DNA of 64,000 nt. Source: Noviherbaspirillum sp. Root189 (GTDB taxonomy: Bacteria; Pseudomonadota; Gammaproteobacteria; Burkholderiales; Burkholderiaceae_D). The stretch is from positions 1,424-65,423 of the forward strand of contig NZ_LMHZ01000018.1 in NCBI RefSeq assembly GCF_001428545.1, read 5' to 3'. Positions 44,409 through 52,984 of this stretch are shown here, one piece after another (the first letter of the stretch is position 1; every line of letters begins with the position of its first letter). The notes beneath the pieces were generated by a model. It was not told the DNA's origin. It searched no databases and saw only the letters and a list, made by a program, of their open reading frames with translations. Position numbers and translations under genes: made by a program.

Positions 44409-44756
44409 ATGCAGGAAGTCAATGCGCAAATGGCGCTGAGGTTGCACCAGATCACCGGAGAGCCGCTGGCCCATTGCAGTTATCTGCTTGATCAGACCAA
44501 AGGCGATTACGAAACCGCGCTCAAGATACTTGAACGGATCCTGGAGCAACGCAAGACAGGTTCGAGTGGTTCCGACGCACCGATCGTGGAAACGGCGCCC
44601 GGACTGACGGCGACGACAGCCTCGGATCTCGAACTACGGGTGCAACGCCTGGAAAGTCAATTAGGACTTCTTGCTCAGACACTGGACGCGGTGAGCAGCA
44701 AGTTAACGCTGCTGCTCGACAAGTTATCCGACGGTCCGGACCAGAAGGCGGACTAA
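44409..44756 (+). CDS. Small protein with a UBA/TS-N-like domain and a coiled coil, 115 aa
   Basis: The N-terminal 40 residues (MALRLHQITGEPLAHCSYLL, then DQTKGDYETALKILERI) resemble the UBA-like domain at the start of elongation factor Ts (LRxxTGxxxxxCKxAL, then GDxxxAxxxL). The C-terminal half (about 72-108) is a predicted coiled coil (LELRVQRLESQLGLLAQTLD). There is no EF-Ts dimerisation domain, so it is not an EF-Ts. It might bind the translation machinery or another partner (inference). The stop codon overlaps the left arm of an inverted repeat (44756-44859). Confidence 0.7.
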   Translation: MQEVNAQMALRLHQITGEPLAHCSYLLDQTKGDYETALKILERILEQRKTGSSGSDAPIVETAPGLTATTASDLELRVQRLESQLGLLAQTLDAVSSKLTLLLDKLSDGPDQKAD

Positions 44757-44859
44757 TACCAATTCCAACCCATAACTATTGTCTCCGTCTCCGCCTGCGC
44801 CTTGCCAGTCACAAAAATCCATCGATCCCATTCGTTACGTTACAGGTTGGAATTGGTAT
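44756..44859. mobile_element. Candidate MITE: 104 bp with perfect 15-bp terminal inverted repeats
   Basis: ATACCAATTCCAACC (44756-44770) and its exact reverse complement (44845-44859) flank a 74-bp non-coding centre. The arms are too far apart for a normal terminator and there is no T-tract. The left arm begins inside the stop codon of the upstream gene. No other copy was noticed in this window. A miniature inverted-repeat element or a REP-like unit is the likely meaning; a long-loop terminator between convergent genes is the alternative. Confidence 0.45.
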
Positions 44860-44894
44860 AAGGCCGACAAGACCGTCGTTGCACAGAAACCCCG

Positions 44895-47147
44895 CTAGCC
44901 GCCGACATGCGCCGCCTGACCGCCATAGTCTTGTTCGGCTGCTTCTTCCTGCAAGCGAAGGTAACGTGACAATGCATCATCGAGAGGAGGCAACGCAATG
45001 CCCTTCTCGCTTTGCAACGCACTATACTTCGGCCTCGGCGCAGCATAATTCATCTGCGCGCAGGCCATCGGCTCCAGGCGACTCGTATCGATGCCTGCCA
45101 TCGTGCCGGCCCTGTGCGCCAGATCGGCCCAGGTGATCGGCTCCGCGTTAGTCAGGTGCCAGATCCCCTTTTCCTTGTCGATCAGCAGGTCGAGGCAAGC
45201 ATGCACGAGATCCGGGACATAGGTCGGAGACACCTTCATGTCATTCGCCGCGACGAATGGCAATCCGGCACGCAAGGATTTCAAAGCCTGCGCAACAAAA
45301 TTGTGACTGTCCCACGGACCGAAAAATGCGCTGGTGCGGATCACTAGTGCTTCCGGCAGCATGTCCAGCACCTTGCGTTCCGCTTCGACCTTGCTACGAC
45401 CATAAATGTTAAGCGGCGCCACGTTGTCGCCTTCGATATATGGCGATTGCTGACGACCGTCGAAAACAAGGTCGCTCGAAAATGTCATCAGTTGAACCTG
45501 ATGCCGCACGCAAGCGATGGCCAGCACAGACGGTCCAAGCGTGTTTTCCCGAAAGCAGCGCTCACTGTCCGTCTCGGCGTCATCGACGCGCACGTAGCCA
45601 CCCGCATTGATGATTGCCCAAGGGCGGTAACGCACGATGATACTTTCGACAGAAGCTGGGTCGGCAATATCCATCTCTTGCCGGCTCACGATTCGATAGG
45701 CAAGGCTGCGTGCTTCGCAAATGCGCGCAAACGCACTCCCCAGCGTTCCAGAGGCACCCGTAATCAGTATTGGTTGTGCATCCCCCGGGCGACCATGCAG
45801 ACGCTCGGAGGAAAATGAGGCAACCGCTGCGCTGGTGGCGACAGGAGGACACAGGAACCGCCCGGGCCGATGCCACCAGCCCAGCCCTTGCAATACCGGA
45901 TGCGACAACGGGCGGCCTGCGGATAGTTCGCGCATCAGGGATGCGACTGCGGTAGGACGCGGATGCCCCGAGCGGACATCAAACGGGCCAGGCTCGTAAT
46001 AGCCGCGGCACTCGGTTACGAGGCAATTCCAGTCATACGATCCAAGCAGAGCCCAAACGGTGACTGCGCGCACGTCGACGCCGTTGCACCGTACCTGCTG
46101 GGCGGCTTCCCAGATTTCCAGCAGCCAGCGCAGTTGGTCTTCACGGTTGGCATCAATGTGCGCCTCGGTGATCGCGATTGGCAAGCCGTAACGACCCCAG
46201 GCCTCCTGCAACAAGGGACCAATGCCTGGCGTCGGTGTGGCCAGTGCACGCGGCGTTTCGATATCGGCATGATGAAAATTCCGGTACGTTCCGACGTAAC
46301 GCTCGGGATAGCGGTCCACACGATGGTCGAGCCACCGTTCGCTCGTAATGTAGTAATTCACGCCGATAATATCCGGGGGGCATGGATTATCTTTAAACCA
46401 GAGCAATTCGGAAGTCTCAACGCCTGTACTGCTAAGGTATTCCCACAGCGCATGGTTCTCATCGACCTTGCCGCACAACAGGTCCCAGGAAAGCCAGCGA
46501 CGTTCGTTATAGAAGGTCGTCAGTTCAGCCATCTCCGAGGTGCTGTAGGTTTTCCCCAGATCATCTGTCTGCACAAGTTTCGCATTGGGATTGACTTCGC
46601 GTATCGCACGCATCGACAACACCACGGCGCGGCACTGATTGACAAGCGCCTGTATGAAGCTGCGTTCATCCCTGCCGTGCGGATACCACACGCCGTAGAG
46701 TCCGCTGAAGCGTGCCGTGGTGAGCGGTTCGTTGACCGGTGTGTAGTATTCAATCCATGGATAACGTCTTGCCACTGCGCCCGCAAATTCGGCGAGCCCC
46801 TCCGCGAAACCAGGGTCGATCAGGCTCGTGTGTCGCGGCCCGCTGCCATGGTGAACGAGGCCGACGATGGGCGTCACACCAAGCTTTTGCAGCGCAGGCA
46901 GCCTTTCGTCGGGCCATGACCAGTCCGCAGTATCAAGCCCGTCCGGCGCGGTGCGTTCCCACAGTACCGGATAACGAATCGCACGAATTCCCAACGACGC
47001 AAATCGTTCAAGATCGTCAGTGCGCGCCGCATGGCCGTTCCGTTCCATCTGGCTGAAATACTGGTCCAGCACCCGATTGACGGTGCATTCAAGCCCGCCC
47101 CATAAGTCGATTTCTGAATTCATATTTTTGTGTGCTTGTTTAATCAT
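44895..47147 (-). CDS. Fusion protein: GH1-like glycosidase plus RmlD-like sugar-nucleotide reductase
   Basis: A 750-aa two-domain protein. The first half (about 12-410) is glycoside hydrolase family 1-like with acid/base Glu140 in YTPVNEP and nucleophile Glu328 in AITEAH. The second half (about 457-735) is a short-chain dehydrogenase of the dTDP-4-dehydrorhamnose reductase type, with LITGASGTLG (nucleotide-binding glycines at 464-470), INAGGYVRVDDAE, FSSDLVFDG and YGRSK (Tyr582, Lys586). It may couple glycan processing with deoxysugar synthesis. The start is uncertain: 47147 or 47123, neither with a strong ribosome site. A glycosyltransferase gene lies upstream in the same direction. Confidence 0.9.
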   Translation of the reverse strand: MIKQAHKNMNSEIDLWGGLECTVNRVLDQYFSQMERNGHAARTDDLERFASLGIRAIRYPVLWERTAPDGLDTADWSWPDERLPALQKLGVTPIVGLVHHGSGPRHTSLIDPGFAEGLAEFAGAVARRYPWIEYYTPVNEPLTTARFSGLYGVWYPHGRDERSFIQALVNQCRAVVLSMRAIREVNPNAKLVQTDDLGKTYSTSEMAELTTFYNERRWLSWDLLCGKVDENHALWEYLSSTGVETSELLWFKDNPCPPDIIGVNYYITSERWLDHRVDRYPERYVGTYRNFHHADIETPRALATPTPGIGPLLQEAWGRYGLPIAITEAHIDANREDQLRWLLEIWEAAQQVRCNGVDVRAVTVWALLGSYDWNCLVTECRGYYEPGPFDVRSGHPRPTAVASLMRELSAGRPLSHPVLQGLGWWHRPGRFLCPPVATSAAVASFSSERLHGRPGDAQPILITGASGTLGSAFARICEARSLAYRIVSRQEMDIADPASVESIIVRYRPWAIINAGGYVRVDDAETDSERCFRENTLGPSVLAIACVRHQVQLMTFSSDLVFDGRQQSPYIEGDNVAPLNIYGRSKVEAERKVLDMLPEALVIRTSAFFGPWDSHNFVAQALKSLRAGLPFVAANDMKVSPTYVPDLVHACLDLLIDKEKGIWHLTNAEPITWADLAHRAGTMAGIDTSRLEPMACAQMNYAAPRPKYSALQSEKGIALPPLDDALSRYLRLQEEAAEQDYGGQAAHVGG

Positions 47148-47329
47148 GCGTCTTTACTTGCTTGTCCTGAAAACGGCAATGCGCTGCCCTGCGGATCATC
47201 CCGCCAGACTTCACATAGAAGATGAAAATATAAAAATTGATGAAGCAAACAGGGAGAACGGCGTACACCCATTCCTCCTGCTATCTGCAGTCGGCTGCAA
47301 AGCCGGCTTCGCCGTATCTCCTGGTTCGC

Positions 47330-48505
47330 TTATTTGCGCACGCTCTTTGCCCGTGTCGCGTCGGATGCTTTCGCGGCGACGGCAAATCGCGCGGCATTCT
47401 CTGCCACGTCCTGTTCGTCAAGCTGCTCCAGCAGCGTGTACATGGACTCCGCCGTGACAGTCCAGGACGTCCGGGACAACTTGTCGCGCATCATGCGGAT
47501 CATCTTCAGCTTTTCATCCGCGGCCATGTTCAATGCTCTTTCACATGCTGCGATGAACTCGGCCGGCGTAGAGGCAATCGTCACCACGTCGCTATGCAGG
47601 TCCACCACATCCTTGACCGGCGTACTGACAATTGGCAGTTCCGCCGCCATGTATTCAAGCGACTTGGTCGGGCTGATGAATTTTGTCGATTCATTCATCG
47701 CGAACGGCATCAGGCATACGTCCCAGGCCGCAAGGAATTGCGGTAACACCGTATACGACTGCTGCCCCATGTAGCTGATATTTGCGCGCTGAGGTAAGGT
47801 TTCGGGGTCAATCTTAACGACAGGTCCCACCAGCACAATCTGCCATTCAGGATGGACCTCCGCCATCTGCCGCACAATCTCCGGATCGAAACGCTCGTCA
47901 ATGACGCCATAAAAGCCGAGGCGAGGCTGGCCAAGTTGCTTTTGCGAAGGCAATGCGATGTTCCGGTCGAGCGCCTGGCGAAAATGGATGATGTCGACGC
48001 TGCTTGGGAAGCAATGGACGTTCGGATTGCGGTGCTTCTTGGCCTGAAACAGGCTTGGTCCGCCTGTAAACACGATGTCGGCGCGTTTGAGCAAAGCGTC
48101 TTCCCGCTCGAGCAAATGGGTGGGCGGATTTTTGAAGGCGCTCAGTTCGTCCATGCAGTCATAGATGACGCGTCGTGGTTGCAGTTCTTCCAGTAAGGGA
48201 AGTGCCATCGGTGTATAAAACCAGACATAAGGGTCTTCATGCTCGTCACCCAATTCCCTGACCATTTGCCGCAGGTAGGGAAGTTGGTCATCGTGAAACC
48301 CAGGCTTGTCAACGGGTGTGACGGGACGGCAGACAGTCAGATTGGGCAAAGGTCTTGATGTCTTGATCGCGGCCGGACCTTCACGAAATTCAGGCTCTTC
48401 GAAGAACACGATCCGGTATTTATCGGCTAATCTGGAAAGTAGATGCTGAGGCCGCTGGTAAACAAAATCCCAACGCAAATGTGAAAATACGATTATTGAA
48501 TTCAT
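47330..48505 (-). CDS. Glycosyltransferase (GT-B fold, family 1/4-like)
   Basis: A 391-aa protein. The N-terminal domain starts IIVFSHLRWDFVYQRPQHLL and has YDCMDELSAFKN. The C-terminal donor-binding domain runs from LGFYGVIDERFDPEIVRQMA to SPTKSLEYMAAELPIVSTPV, with the ExxE-type glutamates of GT-B retaining enzymes. No membrane segment is evident; it probably works at the membrane surface. The GH1-RmlD fusion follows it about 180 nt downstream, so the pair may make or remodel a surface polysaccharide. Confidence 0.88.
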   Translation of the reverse strand: MNSIIVFSHLRWDFVYQRPQHLLSRLADKYRIVFFEEPEFREGPAAIKTSRPLPNLTVCRPVTPVDKPGFHDDQLPYLRQMVRELGDEHEDPYVWFYTPMALPLLEELQPRRVIYDCMDELSAFKNPPTHLLEREDALLKRADIVFTGGPSLFQAKKHRNPNVHCFPSSVDIIHFRQALDRNIALPSQKQLGQPRLGFYGVIDERFDPEIVRQMAEVHPEWQIVLVGPVVKIDPETLPQRANISYMGQQSYTVLPQFLAAWDVCLMPFAMNESTKFISPTKSLEYMAAELPIVSTPVKDVVDLHSDVVTIASTPAEFIAACERALNMAADEKLKMIRMMRDKLSRTSWTVTAESMYTLLEQLDEQDVAENAARFAVAAKASDATRAKSVRK

Positions 48506-49078
48506 GCAAGCTCCGCCTTCATATCAGACTCCTGGTAAATAGTTCTTTCATTGCAAGCCCCCGCCCTCGGGATTGGTACGCAAAGTCTTTCGCAACATGG
48601 GATGGACAGTTGGAAATTTGATTCGACGCACCATATAAAACAGACAACGCTACGCCGATAAAATTCGTTACACTTTTTAAGCCCTTGCGGCGTCGCAACG
48701 AATTCCCTTTTGAAAATCTTGTAGGTAGTCGTTGGGATGGCATGGACAACGCGTCTTGCCCGATTTGGTCTTGAAGGACTTGTGCTTGTCCCATTTCGCG
48801 ATGAGCCACGATGCGCTTGATCGTGGTGACGATAGAAGTGCTGAAAGACCTTGGGCGGATCGCGCCGACAGGCCTTAACTGGCCATGGCGTGAAAATTTG
48901 TGAGGGTGAGGATTTGCCATTGCTGAAATCCTCACCGACTTCACCTCCCGGTACCGTCTGCTAACAGACATAGAGAGAAGCAAAGGTAATAGGAATTAAC
49001 AATCCATGTTGTATATCAAGCAAAGGCTGATTAGCAGGAACTAAATGTAAAGCGGTGAAACTGCCACTCGATAAGACA

Positions 49079-49102
49079 GTGCCGGCTGAATTCAGCCGGC
49101 AC
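49079..49102 (-). terminator. Perfect 24-bp palindrome, probable terminator of the repeat lipoprotein gene
   Basis: GTGCCGGCTGAA followed by its exact complement, with no spacer (centre GAATTC). It lies about 85 nt past the end of the minus-strand gene at 49187 and is followed on that strand by TGTCTTATC. It may be a terminator or a protein-binding palindrome. Confidence 0.45.
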
Positions 49103-49120
49103 TCACTGTTAGCCACACAC

Positions 49121-49152
49121 AGCGTAGCTTTCCAGCAGCGTAGCTTTCCAGC
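49121..49152. repeat. Tandem direct repeat, 2 x 16 bp
   Basis: The 16-bp unit AGCGTAGCTTTCCAGC occurs twice in exact head-to-tail order. It is non-coding and next to the palindrome at 49079-49102. It may reflect slippage or mark a protein-binding region. Confidence 0.7.
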
Positions 49153-49186
49153 CATCCAAGGCGGAAAAGCTTACTGCCCAAATATC

Positions 49187-50353
49187 TTAATACCTCACGT
49201 CCCACTGGCGTGCGGGCATGGCAATGATTTCGCTTGCTCCAGGTTGCCCTGCCGCGACGTTGAATGCGCTGATGCGCGCGTTCAATACACCTGCTGGCAA
49301 GGTGGAGGTCTCTACCTCAAGCCATGCAAACTTCCGGTCGAATGAAATTTCAAAAACGCCAAGCCGAGGCGTATAGCTGCTGGCCGGTAAAAGCTCCACA
49401 TTTTGCAGGCCGCTGCCACGCACTTCAAGACGAATACGGCCGCTGATAATCGACCCATGCGGCGGAGCCATCGTCACCATTGCGGTAAACGGCACATCTG
49501 AGGGCTGAACCGAGCCATTCTGAATATTCCAGCGTCGCGCCGGCATGACGACGATTTCGCTTGCACCGGGTTGACCCTGTGTCACGTTATAGGCACTGAT
49601 CCTGAAATCCTTTACACCGTCCGGCAACGATCGGCTATCAAAATCCAGCCATGCCATGGTCCGGTCAGCCGATACATTAAACGTACCGTAGGTCGGCGCA
49701 TAGCCGCTCGCAGGCAGCAACTCGGCGTTCGCAATGCCGCTGCCCCGCAATTCCAGCCGGGTGATGCCACTGATCGTTCCGCCGTCAGCCGGCGCAGAAG
49801 TTAGTGTCGCCGAAAACATGCCTGATGGTGGCACGGGATTATTGATATTCCAGGTACGCGCCGACATGGCGACGATCTCAAGCGCGCCTGGCTGGCCTGC
49901 CGGAACGTTGAATGCGCTGGCACGTACATTGAACGGGCCGTTTGGCAACGAGCTTGTATCAAGATCGAGCCATGCACGTGTCTTGTCCCCAGTGATATTG
50001 AAAATTCCGAAGCGTGGCATATACCCTGAAGCAGGTAACAGCTCGGCATTGGCAATTTCATTGCCATTGATTTCTATTCGCACAATTCCACTTACTGTGG
50101 CACCGTTTGCCGGTGCTGCATTGGCTCCTGCAAAGAATGGCGCATAGGGATTGCCGGAACAAGCCGGACTCAGGCTACAGCTATTAAAAACTCTGCCTTC
50201 AGACGTATAGACCGTCGGGCGGAGTTGCGTCGACGATCCGCCAGCGCCATTAGCACCATTGGATGAAGCTATGTCATTGACGTCACCACCGCCACATGCG
50301 GCCAGCATCAGCACAATGCCTAATGCTGAGAGGTACTTCACACTTCCAACCAT
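49187..50353 (-). CDS. Lipoprotein with three tandem 105-aa repeats, 388 aa
   Basis: A lipoprotein signal (MVGSVKYLSALGIVLMLAAC, lipid Cys20), then a short Gly/Ser linker and three repeats of about 105 residues (about 72-178, 180-283, 284-388). Each repeat carries NGATVSGIVRIEINGNEIAN-like, ELLPASGY.P..G.F.I, .AWL..D..SLP.G, R.SAFNV..GQPGA.EI and MPARxWxI patterns. The predicted fold is beta-rich and Ig-like. A role in surface binding or adhesion is plausible but not shown. The ATG at 50353 has a GGAGAA site and begins the signal. No close family is recognised. Confidence 0.78.
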   Translation of the reverse strand: MVGSVKYLSALGIVLMLAACGGGDVNDIASSNGANGAGGSSTQLRPTVYTSEGRVFNSCSLSPACSGNPYAPFFAGANAAPANGATVSGIVRIEINGNEIANAELLPASGYMPRFGIFNITGDKTRAWLDLDTSSLPNGPFNVRASAFNVPAGQPGALEIVAMSARTWNINNPVPPSGMFSATLTSAPADGGTISGITRLELRGSGIANAELLPASGYAPTYGTFNVSADRTMAWLDFDSRSLPDGVKDFRISAYNVTQGQPGASEIVVMPARRWNIQNGSVQPSDVPFTAMVTMAPPHGSIISGRIRLEVRGSGLQNVELLPASSYTPRLGVFEISFDRKFAWLEVETSTLPAGVLNARISAFNVAAGQPGASEIIAMPARQWDVRY

Positions 50354-50433
50354 GATATCTATTCTCCAAAACGAAAGATCAACACGTCCTTGAGGAGAGC
50401 TGAGGTCTACATGCGGCAAGGTGCGTGAAGCGA

Positions 50434-50583
50434 ATGAACAGCTCCCTGAATTTCTCTCCGGATTACTGTGACGCCGAGATTCGCGAACAGATGTTTAGTG
50501 TTGTCTGTGCCCGATGCGCAATGCTTGATGTGTCTCAAGCGCGAGAGGTTGAGCGCCGGCGAAATGCGCGCAAGTCGACTTGA
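50434..50583 (+). CDS. Possible small ORF, 49 aa
   Basis: An ORF reading MNSSLNFSPDYCDAEIREQM, then FSVVCARCAMLDVSQAREVE. The composition is protein-like, with a CxxC-type pair (CARC), but there is no strong ribosome site. It is antisense to nothing known and lies divergent to the repeat lipoprotein. It may be a small gene or the stump of a longer one. Confidence 0.3.
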   Translation: MNSSLNFSPDYCDAEIREQMFSVVCARCAMLDVSQAREVERRRNARKST

Positions 50584-50751
50584 CGTTGTAGGCGAACCAC
50601 GAGGAGGAGGAAATGGTGATTCATCTTTTGCAAAGCCACCAGGCACGCCCGGCACCGTACATTGACCACAAGGCTGGAGACAGAAGGCAGAGGGCAGAAG
50701 GCAGCACGCGCAGAAAACCGATGGGCTTCAATCTAATGCGTTGATATAACG

Positions 50752-50916
50752 CTATCGACGGCGAAGGCTCCAGACGACATTGCCTGTGATGCCGGGACCG
50801 CGCTGTGCGGTCATCTCAACATTGCAAGGAAAGTTGAGATACCAGAAGCGCCGGACAAGGTCGATGTCTGACTTCTTCAGTGCGTGCTTTTGAACCTGGC
50901 TTGATTGATGCCACAA
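50752..50916 (-). pseudogene. Possible gene remnant, about 54 codons
   Basis: The frame reads QVQKHALKKSDIDLVRRFWY, then LNFPCNVEMTAQRGPGITGN and ends in TAG. The composition is protein-like, but there is no ATG, only a TTG at 50916. It lies past the liv terminator (50942-50983), so it has no obvious promoter. Probably a fragment of a lost gene; the family is not recognised. Confidence 0.25.
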
Positions 50917-50941
50917 ACGAAATATTGAACTGGTTCAATTG

Positions 50942-50983
50942 AAAAACGGCATGGACTGCGGGGAGCAGTTCATGCCGTTTTTT
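50942..50983. terminator. Bidirectional rho-independent terminator closing the liv operon
   Basis: AAAAACGGCATG (50942-50953) and CATGCCGTTTTTT (50971-50983) form a 12-bp stem with a 17-nt loop, with T-tracts on both strands. It is 41 nt past the stop of the binding-protein gene at 51024. Confidence 0.8.
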
Positions 50984-51023
50984 AGTCAGGAAGAGACTTC
51001 GCCAGCAAGTCCAATCCGGTTAC

Positions 51024-52199
51024 TTACTTATTCTCCGCCAGGCTGCGCAGATTCAAGGCCTTGACCTTGCCGCCTTCAATCGTAGCGACGTAGGTATTAG
51101 CCAGCGAGCCGCCAACCTCATTCACCCCGTCGATATCGTTGGGGTTGTACTCGGCTGGCAGCGTCTTGAATGCCTTGTTCATCTGGGCGCGAATCGCTAC
51201 TGGATCGGTCACTGAATTTGCCAGCTTCATGGCATTGGCGGCGGCGTGTACTGCCGTGTAGTTCAGCGACACTTCGGAGCTTGGGTCGCGACCCGGATTC
51301 AATTTGCGGAAACGATCGACAAAACCCTTGGCATCCGGCCGTGTGTCTTCTACCAGCGGCAACACGCCGATCGAACCCTCCAGCGGACCATAGCCACCGA
51401 TGACCTTTGCCATTTCATCCATCTTCGCTTGGTCGATGATAATGAAGCCGCCCTTGAAACCAAGTTCCCGTGCCTGTTTGGCGACCAGTGCGGTCGGCTC
51501 GGACGCGCCGCCAATGAAAAGTACATCCGGTTTGGCCTGCAGTACACGCGACACGCCGCTGTAGAAGTCGGTGGCCTTGTTATAGGACATCGGATTCTCC
51601 GCAACGATCTTGCCGCCAGCGGCTTCCCAGGCGGGCTTGAAGGCGGCAGTCCATGCCTTGGCATAATCGTGGTCCGCGTTGGCAATGGCTGCGTTCTTGC
51701 CATACTTCGTCATGGTGGTCTTGACGAAGGGGTCGATGTAGCCGGTGAATTCCGGTGGGATACGGATCGTCAGCTTGTTCCCGCGCGCGGTGACTTGCGG
51801 CAGGCTGGTATAAGCGAGTAGCAGGACATTCGATTTTTCATTGAATGCCTGTACTGCAAAGATTCCGCCCGAGTGCGGGACGAGCACTGCAGGCGTCTTG
51901 TGCTGCTGGATCAGGCGCTGAACGTTGATGCCGGTCTGGCTGGGGTTGTACTGATCGTCCAGCGACACAATTTCAAGCTTGTATTTTTTGCCGCCGACTT
52001 CGAAGCCCTTGGCATTGATCTCGTTAACAGCCATCTCCATGCCGGACAGAACGTTCTTGCCATAGAGTGCGGCACCTCCGCTCAGTGGACCGGAATAGCC
52101 GATCTTGACGACTTCCTGCGCGAAAGCGACGGTACTCATCGCAAGGCCCATGGCCATGGACGCAAATAGTCGGGTAAGCTTGCCTGGTTGCTTGATCAT
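51024..52199 (-). CDS. Branched-chain amino-acid-type ABC transporter substrate-binding protein (LivK-like)
   Basis: A 391-aa periplasmic binding protein. Signal peptide: KLTRLFASMAMGLAMSTVAF/AQ. The periplasmic LivK fold starts VVKIGYSGPLSGGAALYGKN and has GINVQRLIQQHKTPAVLVPH and KPDVLFIGGASEPTALVAKQ. GGAGACA precedes the ATG. It is the last gene of the reverse liv operon, 78 nt from livF. LivK-type proteins also bind aromatic acids, amides and urea, so the substrate need not be Leu/Ile/Val. Confidence 0.92.
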   Translation of the reverse strand: MIKQPGKLTRLFASMAMGLAMSTVAFAQEVVKIGYSGPLSGGAALYGKNVLSGMEMAVNEINAKGFEVGGKKYKLEIVSLDDQYNPSQTGINVQRLIQQHKTPAVLVPHSGGIFAVQAFNEKSNVLLLAYTSLPQVTARGNKLTIRIPPEFTGYIDPFVKTTMTKYGKNAAIANADHDYAKAWTAAFKPAWEAAGGKIVAENPMSYNKATDFYSGVSRVLQAKPDVLFIGGASEPTALVAKQARELGFKGGFIIIDQAKMDEMAKVIGGYGPLEGSIGVLPLVEDTRPDAKGFVDRFRKLNPGRDPSSEVSLNYTAVHAAANAMKLANSVTDPVAIRAQMNKAFKTLPAEYNPNDIDGVNEVGGSLANTYVATIEGGKVKALNLRSLAENK

Positions 52200-52276
52200 T
52201 GCTTGTCTCCTGTTCAGTAAGGGTGTTGGTCTGCTCTCTGTGTTACTGTGTTTCCTGTAGTTCTGTTTAAATCTAT

Positions 52277-52984
52277 TTATGCTCCGATGTATGCCTTGCG
52301 AACCTGTTCATTGTTGAGCAATTCATCACGGTCACCTTCCATCACAATGCGTCCGCTTTCGATGACATAGGCTCGGCTGGCAATCTTGAGCGCGGCATAG
52401 GCGTTTTGTTCCGCCAGCAGAACGGTGGTGCCCGCCTGATTGATCTTCTGGATCACTTCGAATACCTGCTTGACCACCAACGGTGCGAGTCCGAGCGAGG
52501 GTTCGTCGAGCAACAGCGCTTTGGGGCGTCCCATCAACGCACGTCCTATGGCGACCATTTGCTGTTGCCCGCCTGAGAGCGAACCGGCATTCACCTCGCG
52601 CTTCTCATGCAGAATCGGAAATAGCGAGAACACTTCTTCCAGCGTCCGATTGACGCCTGCCTTGTCGGCACGATGTACATAAGCGCCCAGAAGCAAGTTT
52701 TTGAGCACGGACATGCCGGGAAAAAGCTTGCGACCTTCAGGGCAATGCACGACGCCGTCATGCACGATGCTGGACGGCTTCATGCCGACCAGCTCCTTGC
52801 CGCCGAAACGGATGCTCCCGGTGGATGCCTTGTTCAACCCACTGATGGTCAGGAAGATCGAGCTCTTGCCGGCACCATTGGCGCCAAGCAGCACCACTAA
52901 CTCACCCTCTTTCGCATGGATACTGACATTGTCGAGCGCGCGGAACCCGCCGTAGTTCACGGAGATATTATCAAGCTGCAGCAT
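52277..52984 (-). CDS. livF: ABC transporter ATP-binding protein LivF
   Basis: A 235-aa ATPase starting [20 protein letters not shown]. Walker [10 protein letters not shown], signature LSGGQQQM, Walker [13 protein letters not shown]. The start at 52984 overlaps the livG stop by 14 nt and matches the family N-terminus; a longer frame runs upstream to 53092 but is shadow sequence. It works with LivG on the LivHM permease. Confidence 0.94.
   Translation of the reverse strand: MLQLDNISVNYGGFRALDNVSIHAKEGELVVLLGANGAGKSSIFLTISGLNKASTGSIRFGGKELVGMKPSSIVHDGVVHCPEGRKLFPGMSVLKNLLLGAYVHRADKAGVNRTLEEVFSLFPILHEKREVNAGSLSGGQQQMVAIGRALMGRPKALLLDEPSLGLAPLVVKQVFEVIQKINQAGTTVLLAEQNAYAALKIASRAYVIESGRIVMEGDRDELLNNEQVRKAYIGA

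Larger units (their letters stand above)
48506..49186. other. Long intergenic region with palindrome and tandem repeat
   Basis: About 680 nt between the glycosyltransferase and the repeat lipoprotein. No convincing gene: a 154-codon minus-strand frame at 48519-48983 has low-complexity, shadow-like composition. Near the right end are a perfect 24-bp palindrome (49079-49102) and a direct tandem repeat of 16 bp (49121-49152). Confidence 0.5.
50354..51023. other. Intergenic region with two possible small ORFs and a terminator
   Basis: About 670 nt. Two protein-like short frames occur: plus 50434-50583 and minus 50752-50916 (listed separately). A Gly/Glu-coding purine-rich stretch at 50670-50700 contains near-repeats of GGCAGA. 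The terminator at 50942-50983 closes the liv operon. Confidence 0.45.

Noticed and set aside
48519-48983. A 154-codon minus-strand frame in the gap after the glycosyltransferase
   Set aside because: Composition is not protein-like, there is no ribosome site, and other frames in the same stretch look equally plausible in parts; it may be decayed DNA but no family is visible.
49121-49152. Tandem repeat considered as the start of a CRISPR array
   Set aside because: Only two contiguous copies without spacers; no array or cas genes are present.
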